Below, piece after piece: positions 49,912 through 57,295 of a stretch of 64,000 bases of DNA. A model generated the notes under the pieces. It was not told the DNA's origin, made no database searches, and worked only from the letters and a program-made list of their open reading frames with translations. Origin of the DNA: Diplocloster hominis (GTDB lineage: Bacteria > Bacillota > Clostridia > Lachnospirales > Lachnospiraceae); assembly GCF_032380655.1 (NCBI RefSeq), contig NZ_JAWDIY010000011.1, positions 1 through 64,000 of the forward strand, in the 5' to 3' direction. The translations under genes and the position numbers were made by a program. Positions within the stretch are counted from its first letter, which is position 1. Each line of letters begins with the position of its first letter.

Positions 49912-51825
49912 TTAGTTCTTGCTGGCTTTCTCTTTTTTCCAGAGAGTAAATGCGAAAATGCTGATAATAATCAGGGCGAAGAATACTAAACCGCCTATGT
50001 TGCCCAGATTAAATTTCTCTGAAAGATTGATAATATCGCCAAGGGATTTGCCGTTAATCTTGATGACAGCGAATACCGCCAGCAGGATTCCGATCAGTCC
50101 CTCTCCAGCGATCAAGCCGGAAGAGTACAGAACGCCGTTGTTCACCATATTCTTCTTGGTCTCGGTATCGCCTTTCTTCCTCTTCTCCAGGAACAGACGC
50201 ACCAGACCGCCAACCATCATCGGTGTACTCAGATGGATCGGCAGATACAGCCCGACAGCAAAGGGGAGCACCGGGATACCCAGGATCTCCACCACGATTG
50301 CGATAAATACACCTGCAAATACCAGTACCCAGGGCAGGTTCGCATTCATGACACCTTCTACAACCATCTTCATCAGCATGGCCTGAGGTGCGGGCAGTTC
50401 CGTAGTTCCATATTGCCATGCCGCGTTAAACAGGTACAGAATCGCGCCAATGGCCACTGCGGATGCAACCACGCCGATCAGCTCACCGATCTGCTGTTTC
50501 CTGGGCGTAGCGCCTACGATGTAACCGGTTTTCAAATCCTGAGACGTATCACCGGCAATCGCCGCGATAATACAGATAATCGCTCCGATGGCAATAACCG
50601 CCGTATAACTGCTGTGTCCCGTTCCGCTGGTCGAACGCATAATAATGGCTGAAAACAGAAGCGTCGCGATGGCCATACCGGATACCGGGTTATTACTGCT
50701 TCCGATCAGCCCTACCATACGGGAGGACACGGTCGCAAAGAAGAAACCGAAAATAACGATAATAAACGCGCCCAGCAGATTCACCGGGATAGGAGGAAGC
50801 AGCCAGATCACTACTGCCACTACCAGCGCCGCGATTAATACACCGGCGGTCGGAAGATCCTGATCCGTACGCAGATTGCTGTCACCTTTTCCTTTGCCGT
50901 AGCCTTTCATGGCATCTTTGAAGGTAGTAACGATCATCGGCAGAGACTTGATCAGACTCATAATTCCACCAGCCGCAACTGCACCGGCCCCTATGTAGCG
51001 GATATAGCTGCCCCAGATATCAAAGGAACCCATCTCACTGATCGCTTTTGATCCGGGATACAGGATCGCATCCCCGCCAAACAGCGCGATCAGCGGCATC
51101 AGTACCAGCCATGCGACACAGCCGCCGGCCAGCAGATAGGAGGAAATCTTAGGTCCGCAGATGTAACCAACACCCGCCAGAGCCGGAAGCACGTCCATCC
51201 CAATACCGGAGCCTTTGTAAGGAGTAATCTCATAATGCACTTCGCTGGGGAATATCTTCAATCCATCAGCGATAAACTTGTAACCTGCGGCAATACCAAG
51301 ACCTGCGAATACGGTAGAAGCTTTCGCTCCGCCTTCTTCTCCTGCCAGTAATACTTCCGCACAGGCCTTACCCTCAGGATAAGGCAGAGTACCATGCTCC
51401 TGAACGATTAACGCTTTCCGAAGCGGTACCATGAACAGGACACCTAACACACCGCCGACTAAGGCGATCAGTCCGATTTCGATCAAGGATGGAGCACTGA
51501 CGTTCCACTCGTCTGCCCACATGAACAAAACCGGTAAGGTAAAGATAGCGCCTGCCGCAACGGATTCACCAGCTGAACCAATGGTCTGAACCATATTGTT
51601 CTCCAGAATGGAATTCCGCCGCATAATGACCCGGATGATACCCATAGAGATAACCGCTGCCGGAATAGAAGCAGATACGGTCATACCTACCCGAAGACCC
51701 AGGTACGCATTTGCACCACCGAATAATACGGCCAGAAGGATACCGACAATAACGGATGTCACTGTCATTTCCGGCAATATTCGATCCGCTGGTATAAACG
51801 GTTTGAATTGCTTGTCGTCTTTCAT
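49912..51825 (-). CDS. OPT-family oligopeptide transporter (copy 1)
   Basis: 637-residue transporter with the same landmarks as its neighbour: GANAYLGLRVGMTVSASIP, SSRMVGLIGSSNNPVSG, and GATPRKQQIGELIGVVASAV. GGAGAGGGAAAG precedes the ATG. The two paralogues diverge mainly in loops and the C-terminal tail (LWKKEKASKN here). Tandem copies may differ in substrate range. It has its own promoter (51860-51888). Confidence 0.93.
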   Translation of the reverse strand: MKDDKQFKPFIPADRILPEMTVTSVIVGILLAVLFGGANAYLGLRVGMTVSASIPAAVISMGIIRVIMRRNSILENNMVQTIGSAGESVAAGAIFTLPVLFMWADEWNVSAPSLIEIGLIALVGGVLGVLFMVPLRKALIVQEHGTLPYPEGKACAEVLLAGEEGGAKASTVFAGLGIAAGYKFIADGLKIFPSEVHYEITPYKGSGIGMDVLPALAGVGYICGPKISSYLLAGGCVAWLVLMPLIALFGGDAILYPGSKAISEMGSFDIWGSYIRYIGAGAVAAGGIMSLIKSLPMIVTTFKDAMKGYGKGKGDSNLRTDQDLPTAGVLIAALVVAVVIWLLPPIPVNLLGAFIIVIFGFFFATVSSRMVGLIGSSNNPVSGMAIATLLFSAIIMRSTSGTGHSSYTAVIAIGAIICIIAAIAGDTSQDLKTGYIVGATPRKQQIGELIGVVASAVAIGAILYLFNAAWQYGTTELPAPQAMLMKMVVEGVMNANLPWVLVFAGVFIAIVVEILGIPVLPFAVGLYLPIHLSTPMMVGGLVRLFLEKRKKGDTETKKNMVNNGVLYSSGLIAGEGLIGILLAVFAVIKINGKSLGDIINLSEKFNLGNIGGLVFFALIIISIFAFTLWKKEKASKN

Positions 51826-51859
51826 CTTTCCCTCTCCTCTTATTAAATTTTACGTAATA

Positions 51860-51888
51860 ATCTTAACATAATATTAACATGCTAGCAA
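51860..51888 (-). promoter_or_regulatory. Promoter of the OPT operon
   Basis: Minus strand: TTGCTA (51883-51888), 17-nt spacer, TAAGAT (51860-51865), about 35 nt ahead of the ATG. Confidence 0.6.
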
Positions 51889-51927
51889 ACCTTTTATTGG
51901 TTTCTCCTGTTTTTTTGCCATATTTCC

Positions 51928-51973
51928 CAACAAAAAAGATGGAAAATTCTATATATTTCCATCCTTTTTGTTG
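51928..51973. terminator. Bidirectional-type terminator after P-ATPase
   Basis: CAACAAAAAAGATGGAAA pairs with TTTCCATCCTTTTTGTTG (one mismatch) around a short AT-rich loop. It lies just past the P-ATPase stop. Confidence 0.7.
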
Positions 51974-51980
51974 CTTTTCA

Positions 51981-54644
51981 TTAATTTTTGCTATTTTTTA
52001 GCCGCAAAAATATTTTAACAACCTCGTTCACCAGTACAGGCACCAGCGAAAGTCCCAAAACAAAAATCCAGTCGATATGTGTCAGGTGGAACACATCAAA
52101 CGCAGCCGCGAGCGGAGGAACTGTGATCACCACAAATTGAATCAGGATACCCAGGATTATGGACCCGATCAGATATTTGTTTGAGAATAATCCCACCTGG
52201 AAAATGCTCTTGGTCTCGCTTCTTAAATTCAGCGAGTGGAACAACTGGGAAACCGCCAGCACCACAAAGGCCATTGTCTGCGCATGGGTCAGCGTATCCC
52301 CGGACAAGCTGCCGATGTGCAGTACATGCAGGCTCCACTCTCCGGAATAGCGCATGGCTCCGATGGCAAAGGCCGTCAGGGTCATAAGCCCGATCAGCGC
52401 GCCGTTCAGGATCAGGAACGCTTTTCTTCCGTGGAACAAGCTCTCTTTGGGATCTCTGGGCTTCCCCTTCATAATATCCGGATCTCCTGGGTCCACACCC
52501 AGAGACAGAGCCGGCAGCGTATCGGTAATCAGATTCACCCACAGCAGATGGATGGACTGCAGAGGCGTCATCCATGCCATCAAAGTAGCCAGGAACAGTG
52601 CAATGATCTCACCAATGTTACAGGAAAGCAGGAACACAATGGATTTTTTGATATTTGCATAGATATTACGCCCCTCTTCCACCGCTGTGACAATGGTGGA
52701 AAAATTATCATCCGTCAGTATAATATCCGAAGCGCCCTTCGCCACATCCGTCCCCGTGATCCCCATAGCCACTCCGATATTGGCAGCTTTCAGGGAAGGG
52801 GCGTCATTGACCCCGTCACCGGTCATGGACACGATATTGCCGCTTCCTTTGAATGCCTTCACGATCCGGACCTTGTGCTCGGGAGATACCCTGGCAAATA
52901 CCCGGACATTCTTCACCCGTTCGACCAGCTCCTCATCCGTATACTGATCCAGCTCCACTCCCGGCATAACCTGCTCCTGGGTGCGGGCGATGCCCAGCTC
53001 TTTTGCTATGGCGAAGGCGGTTTTTTGATGATCCCCGGTGATCATCACGGTGGAAATGCCGGAATTGCAGCAGACGGCAATGGAGTCCTTCACTTCCATC
53101 CGCGGCGGATCGATCATGGCTGCCAGGCCAATGAAGGTCATATCGCTCTCCATCTCTTCCTGGGTGAGGTCCTCCCGGTCTGTTTCCTTGTAAGCAGCTC
53201 CCAGCACTCTGAGCGCCTGATCCGAAAAAGCATCCGCGGCAGCCATAAATTCCGCCGCCAAAGCTTCCGTCATGGGAACCACCTGGCCGTCCATCAGGGC
53301 ACTGGCAGATTTCCTGAGCAGCTGATCCGTGGCTCCTTTTGTCATAACGTAATATTGATCCCCATAGACATTTACTGTGGACATAAGCTTGCGGTCTGAG
53401 TCGAACGGAGCCTCGTTGACCCTCTGATGTTTTTCGTTCCAGTCCTCTTTGCGTATCCCGTGCTTATTTCCCAGATCGATAAGCGCCACCTCGGTGGGAT
53501 CACCCGTGCTTCCCTCTGGCCCTGATGTGGCATCGGAACAGAGCACCAGGTTCTCGATCAGCAGACGCTGTACCGGATCATCCGATGACAGCTGAGGCTC
53601 CTCTATGATTTTCCGGTTCACGAAGCATTTCATAACGGTCATCCGGTTCTGGGTCAGCGTACCGGTCTTATCCGAACAGATAAAGTTGACCGCGCCCAGC
53701 GTTTCCACGGAAGGCAGCTTCCGGATAATCGCGTTTTTCTTAACCATGCGCTGGACACCCATGGCCAGCACGATGGAGACGATCGCAGGCATCCCTTCCG
53801 GGATCGCCGCCACAGCCAGAGAAATGGCCGTCATGAACATCTGGAACAGGTCTCTTTTTTGCAGCATAGCGATGCCGAACATGGCCACGCATACGATCAG
53901 AGCCACGATTCCCAGCAGTTTCCCGATCTCTGCCAGCTTCTTCTGAAGCGGGGTTTTCTCATCCGCTTCCCCCAGCATATTGGCAATATGGCCAATCTGG
54001 GTATCCATTCCCGTCGCCACCGCTACTCCGGTACCTCTGCCGTTAGTAATCAAGGTGGAGGAGAATGCCATATTTTTCATATCCCCCAGAGGGATATTTT
54101 CCTCGGAAAGTGTAAGCCCTGCGTCTTTGTTCACCGGAACCGACTCCCCGGTAAGCGCCGACTCCTCCACCTGCAGATTCGCCGTCTCGATCAGCCTGAT
54201 ATCACACGGTATATACCGGCCGGCGTCCAGCACGACGATATCACCCGGCACGATCTCCTCCGACGCCATCTCTCTTATTTCCCCATCCCTTACCACGTAC
54301 GCTTTGGGGGCAGAGAGTTTCTGCAGGGCTTCCATGGATTTTTCAGCCTTGGCTTCCTGGGAGACACCGATCACCGCGTTAAGCACCACCACCAAACTGA
54401 TGATCACCGTATCGTTGATCTCACCCATAAAGCCGGAGATCACCGCGGCGATCAGGAGAATATAGATCAGCGGATCGTTTAACTGGGCCACAAACAGCTG
54501 CAGCAGGCTTTTCTTTTTTCCCTCTTTCAGCTTATTGGGCCCATATTTTTCTCTTCGGCGGGCAGCCTCCGCTGTGGTCAGCCCTTTGCCCGGATCTGCC
54601 TGGAGCTGTTCCAGGATCTGGGCCAGCGGTTTATTATGAAACAT
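51981..54644 (-). CDS. Ca2+-type P-type ATPase
   Basis: 887-residue P2-type cation pump. Cytoplasmic N-terminus, ten hydrophobic segments, TGES in LTGESVPVN, phosphorylation motif CSDKTGTLTQNRMT, and hinge MTGDGVNDAPSLKAANIG are all present. The M4 ion-site motif is AIPEGMPAIVSI, of the PEGLP form typical of calcium pumps. It is predicted to export Ca2+ (Mn2+ possible). The start at 54644 has GGAAGGAGGAG just ahead; the longer frame to 54704 crosses the promoter. Confidence 0.93.
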   Translation of the reverse strand: MFHNKPLAQILEQLQADPGKGLTTAEAARRREKYGPNKLKEGKKKSLLQLFVAQLNDPLIYILLIAAVISGFMGEINDTVIISLVVVLNAVIGVSQEAKAEKSMEALQKLSAPKAYVVRDGEIREMASEEIVPGDIVVLDAGRYIPCDIRLIETANLQVEESALTGESVPVNKDAGLTLSEENIPLGDMKNMAFSSTLITNGRGTGVAVATGMDTQIGHIANMLGEADEKTPLQKKLAEIGKLLGIVALIVCVAMFGIAMLQKRDLFQMFMTAISLAVAAIPEGMPAIVSIVLAMGVQRMVKKNAIIRKLPSVETLGAVNFICSDKTGTLTQNRMTVMKCFVNRKIIEEPQLSSDDPVQRLLIENLVLCSDATSGPEGSTGDPTEVALIDLGNKHGIRKEDWNEKHQRVNEAPFDSDRKLMSTVNVYGDQYYVMTKGATDQLLRKSASALMDGQVVPMTEALAAEFMAAADAFSDQALRVLGAAYKETDREDLTQEEMESDMTFIGLAAMIDPPRMEVKDSIAVCCNSGISTVMITGDHQKTAFAIAKELGIARTQEQVMPGVELDQYTDEELVERVKNVRVFARVSPEHKVRIVKAFKGSGNIVSMTGDGVNDAPSLKAANIGVAMGITGTDVAKGASDIILTDDNFSTIVTAVEEGRNIYANIKKSIVFLLSCNIGEIIALFLATLMAWMTPLQSIHLLWVNLITDTLPALSLGVDPGDPDIMKGKPRDPKESLFHGRKAFLILNGALIGLMTLTAFAIGAMRYSGEWSLHVLHIGSLSGDTLTHAQTMAFVVLAVSQLFHSLNLRSETKSIFQVGLFSNKYLIGSIILGILIQFVVITVPPLAAAFDVFHLTHIDWIFVLGLSLVPVLVNEVVKIFLRLKNSKN

Positions 54645-54675
54645 TACGTACTCCTCCTTCCTGAATATCAAACAC

Positions 54676-54704
54676 ATTGTATCATATACAAAAGACAGCC
54701 GCAA
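54676..54704 (-). promoter_or_regulatory. P-ATPase promoter
   Basis: Minus strand: TTGCGG (54699-54704), 17-nt spacer, TACAAT (54676-54681), about 32 nt ahead of the ATG. Confidence 0.65.
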
Positions 54705-54867
54705 TCGTTGTTAGAATATGTGAAAATCGGAAGTTGTATACCAGACCGGTCAAATATCCGGGAGATTCCGCGATCTCCAAAATATGAACTGCTTTTTCTC
54801 ACGAGAAATGAATATTTTCCTTCTTTCCATAATAAGATGTAAAAAGAAAATGATAGGAGGGCCTTCC

Positions 54868-55326
54868 ATGAGCTCTAAGACGAAAATAGTGGTGTTACAT
54901 ATGAAGGAGGTTATCTATACAGGTATCTTTGTTGTACTGGGAATCCTTCTGATATTACTGCTTATTTTTATGTTCCTGCCCGGCAAAGGGGGGAAAGGGA
55001 ACAAAGAGGCTGCCGCTCCTACTTCAAAATATGTCGCAGGTGTCTATTCATCTTCCATTAAATTGAATGACAATGCCATTGATGTTGAAGTGGTCGTGGA
55101 TGAAGACCATATCAATTCCATTGAACTAAAGAACTTAAGTGAAACAGTCACCACTATGTATCCGCTCATACAGCCTTCTTTGGATGATCTGGCAAACCAG
55201 ATTATTGAAAAACAGTCCCTGAACGATATTACATATTCGCAGAGTAATCAGTATACTTCTACGGTACTGATGGATGCTATTGCATCTGCGCTGAATAAGG
55301 CTTTGGTTCCGGTGGCGGAGGAATAG
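54868..55326 (+). CDS. Membrane-anchored FMN-binding-like protein
   Basis: 152-residue protein. One N-terminal membrane span (about 16-38) is followed by a short GKGGKGNKE linker and an extracellular domain. YVAGVYSSSIKLNDNAIDVEV, DEDHINSIEL and QYTSTVLMDAIASALNKAL follow the layout of FMN-binding (PF04205) domains. The flavin-attachment [ST]GAT motif at the expected place reads QSNQYT, so covalent FMN is unlikely. GGAGGG lies 6 nt ahead of the ATG at 54868; the ATG at 54784 lacks a site. Function unknown. Confidence 0.8.
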   Translation: MSSKTKIVVLHMKEVIYTGIFVVLGILLILLLIFMFLPGKGGKGNKEAAAPTSKYVAGVYSSSIKLNDNAIDVEVVVDEDHINSIELKNLSETVTTMYPLIQPSLDDLANQIIEKQSLNDITYSQSNQYTSTVLMDAIASALNKALVPVAEE

Positions 55327-55368
55327 GGACTGGACCGGGGGAGATGGTCCGGAGGGGCCGGAAGGGCC

Positions 55369-55656
55369 GGGAGAGTGAAGGCCGGAGGGGGGCTGTTTCC
55401 AACCGGAGCCGGAACGAAGCGGGAGCCAGATCGCATCGGCCGGACCTAAGAACAGGTAACTACGAAGGAGGAAGAACCTCTTATTAGCAGGGCCCGGAAC
55501 AAACTCGCCAAAAAAACGGCTCGGACAGTGTTCCGGGCCCTGCGAGGTTCTTCCTCCTTCTGCGTAACCTGTTCTAAGGCCCGACCTCAAGCGATTTGGC
55601 TCCCGCTTCGTTCCGGCTCCGGTTGGAAACAGCCCCCCTCCGGCCTTCACTCTCCC
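55369..55656. repeat. Giant inverted repeat, about 130-bp arms
   Basis: Arms 55369-55501 and 55527-55656 pair over their whole length at roughly 90 percent identity, around a 25-nt loop. A GGAGAGTGAAGGCCGGAGGG end and an AGGGCCCGGAAC inner end are recognisable on both. The arms are GC-richer than the flanking genes. The repeat lies between convergent genes (FMN-like protein and trxA). The long frame through it is an artefact of the repeat. Confidence 0.9.
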
Positions 55657-55737
55657 TGCTCTTGCTTCTGGCATGGTACCATGTGCTTTCGGATTTGGGT
55701 TTGGTGCCATGTGCTTTTGGGTTTTGGAATTTTGGTT

Positions 55738-55784
55738 AAAAAATAGGAGCGGCTGGCACTGTTGCCGGCTTGCTCCTATTTTTT
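55738..55784. terminator. Strong terminator downstream of trxA
   Basis: AAAAAATAGGAGC and GCTCCTATTTTTT form a 13-bp stem enclosing a second GGCTGGCA/TGCCGGCT hairpin. Bidirectional; it serves trxA on the minus strand. Confidence 0.9.
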
Positions 55785-55793
55785 GTTATGCGG

Positions 55794-56123
55794 TTAGTTT
55801 AACTGTATGCCCTGGTCTTTTAGCCAGGTTTCTATTTGGCTGCGGTTTTTTGGCGCGACCAGAGGCTGGCCTGCATTTCCGTCTTGGAACAGTATTAAGG
55901 TGGGGATGGTCATGATCTGGTATTTCTCCGCGATCTTCATCTGTTCGTCGATATTGATTTTGCCGACTGTGAGCCGGGATTGGTAGTCCTGGGCCAGCTG
56001 TTCTACCGCGGGGGCGATCGCACGGCAGTAGCCGCACCAGGGAGCCCAAAAATCAACTAGTAAGGGGAGAGAGCCTTTCGTTTTTTCGGCTATGTTTTCT
56101 TCGGTTATTGTAATCGCTGACAT
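55794..56123 (-). CDS. trxA: Thioredoxin
   Basis: 109-residue thioredoxin with active site FWAPWCGYCRAIAP. The dipeptide is Gly-Tyr instead of the usual Gly-Pro, which should shift its redox potential. The cis-Pro is in TIPTLILFQDG. A cytoplasmic thiol-disulfide reductant; length normal. GGAGGAAAAATAA precedes the ATG. Monocistronic, with its own strong promoter. Confidence 0.94.
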   Translation of the reverse strand: MSAITITEENIAEKTKGSLPLLVDFWAPWCGYCRAIAPAVEQLAQDYQSRLTVGKINIDEQMKIAEKYQIMTIPTLILFQDGNAGQPLVAPKNRSQIETWLKDQGIQLN

Positions 56124-56192
56124 TTATTTTTCCTCCGTTTCTTGATACGTTCTTGGCTTACTGTAACTAATTTGTTTTCAGTTCATACTGTA

Positions 56193-56221
56193 ATTATAAT
56201 TGTTACAATTAGGCTTGTCAA
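56193..56221 (-). promoter_or_regulatory. trxA promoter with internal palindrome
   Basis: Minus strand: TTGACA (56216-56221), 17-nt spacer, TATAAT (56193-56198). The spacer holds AATTGTTACAATT (56198-56210), a near-perfect palindrome that could be a repressor site. Leader about 65 nt. Confidence 0.8.
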
Positions 56222-56391
56222 TACTTTTTTGAACTTCTTAGTTTGTAGATCTTAGTTTGTACCTTTTTAGTTTCACTTTCTTAGCTTTACCTATTTAGTT
56301 TTATCTTTATAGTTTTTCTTTTAGTTTTCCTTTTTAGTTTTCCTGTCAATATCTTTTTTATTCAGGCTAAATGCGAAATATCAGTATAATT
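56222..56391. other. Low-complexity T-rich spacer
   Basis: TTTTTAGTTT-like units recur six to seven times from 56235 to 56345. No gene is supported. It separates the trxA promoter from the 55-bp palindrome. Confidence 0.5.
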
Positions 56392-56520
56392 ATCTGTATC
56401 CAAAACAGGGACGGACTGCCGCAGGACGGACTGCTGCTGTGATAAGGAGTACTGTATTATGGCCTCTTATCACAGCAGCAGTCCGTCCTGCGGCAGTCCG
56501 TCCCTGTTTTGGATACAGAT
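56392..56520. repeat. Perfect 55-bp inverted repeat, 19-nt loop
   Basis: Arms 56392-56446 and 56466-56520 are exact reverse complements (ATCTGTATCC...TGTGATAAG). The repeat begins 2 nt past the CBS-gene stop. Within each arm GGACGGACTG recurs as a short direct repeat. Plus-strand readthrough would meet TTTTT right after the stem. Confidence 0.92.
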
Positions 56521-56522
56521 TT

Positions 56523-56948
56523 TTAATCACTTTTTGTGATGTTGTGATTATGGCACTGTTTATAGAAAAACTGGATTATTTCTTTTCTGGTTACGATGCC
56601 GATGAATACGTGTTTGTCATCGATTACCGGAACGAAGTTCTGGTTTGTGGCAATTAGAAAAAGATCTTCTATATTAGAGTCGATGTGAACAGGCACATTG
56701 TCCAGCCTGCGCACGATTTTCGACACCGGTATCTTCTCGGCATCCCTGAAATTCAGCGAATACTCGTTTTTGATGGAGAATAACAGATCGCCTTCGGTTA
56801 TGGTTCCTACATATTCCCCTTTTTTATTGATTATGGGCATGGCCGTATAGCGGTGATGCTCCATTTTTTCCAGAACCTGACGCAAAGTATCATATTCATT
56901 TATGTACGCCACTTCACTTTTCGGGGTAAGAAAAAATAGAATGTTCAT
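56523..56948 (-). CDS. CBS-domain protein
   Basis: 141-residue protein made only of two CBS motifs (about 5-65 and 75-135). INKKGEYVGTITEGDLLF and IDDKHVFIGIVTRKEIIQFF are the paired nucleotide-binding segments. Such stand-alone CBS pairs sense adenine nucleotides or SAM; the partner is unknown. The start is ATG at 56948, with AAGGAGAG ahead. The promoter is at 57027-57055. The stop codon adjoins the 55-bp palindrome. Confidence 0.9.
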   Translation of the reverse strand: MNILFFLTPKSEVAYINEYDTLRQVLEKMEHHRYTAMPIINKKGEYVGTITEGDLLFSIKNEYSLNFRDAEKIPVSKIVRRLDNVPVHIDSNIEDLFLIATNQNFVPVIDDKHVFIGIVTRKEIIQFFYKQCHNHNITKSD

Positions 56949-57026
56949 GATCTCTCCTTTATCCTTTATGTTCCTCTTATTGTTCCGCCGGAATCTTGAC
57001 TGCCGGCCGGTGTCTTTTTTTCTTTA

Positions 57027-57055
57027 ATTATAATGCACGACGGTTTTGGTGTCCA
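57027..57055 (-). promoter_or_regulatory. CBS-gene promoter
   Basis: Minus strand: TGGACA (57050-57055), 17-nt spacer, TATAAT (57027-57032). A CACCAAAA motif lies in the spacer and recurs nearby. Confidence 0.65.
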
Positions 57056-57071
57056 CTATAAGCTTATGGTT

Positions 57072-57101
57072 CACCAAAAATACACAAAAGTCTTTTTGGT
57101 G
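57072..57101. promoter_or_regulatory. CACCAAAAA inverted repeat
   Basis: CACCAAAAA (57072-57080) and TTTTTGGTG (57093-57101); a third CACCAAAA lies at 57044-57051 in the divergent CBS promoter. Three sites in a divergent intergenic region suggest a shared operator. The regulator is unknown. Confidence 0.4.
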
Positions 57102-57176
57102 GTGTTATAGGATTTTCAGCATATGATATGGTAAGGCCGGGGATCGAGGAACCTTTGGCCGGAACAGATTCATTCC

Positions 57177-57263
57177 GAAAAATAGTAGTGCTTGCTAAAA
57201 CTTCACTGACATTTTTCATGCATCGCACGTTAATGCCCAAAATGCGGGCTTTAAGTGCTCATA
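57177..57263 (+). repeat. Dispersed structured element, copy C (oxidase leader)
   Basis: Hairpin GAAAAAT...ATTTTTC with inner AGTG/CACT (57177-57217), linker ATGCATCGCACGT, second hairpin GCCC-AAAATGC-GGGC (57235-57249), then TTAAGTGCTCATA. Same order and sense as the copy ahead of 16S rRNA. It ends about 30 nt before the oxidase start codon. Confidence 0.7.
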
Positions 57264-57295
57264 GTAAAAAAATGAACCCATTTAGGAGGTAGAGT

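Noticed and set aside
52236..53399. 387-codon plus-strand frame
   Set aside because: Antisense to the P-type ATPase, rich in His/Arg as expected of a shadow frame, with no start signals.
55135..55710. 191-codon minus-strand frame through the giant inverted repeat
   Set aside because: Low-complexity Gly/Pro/Arg translation of the GC-rich palindrome, overlapping the FMN-like gene; no ribosome site.
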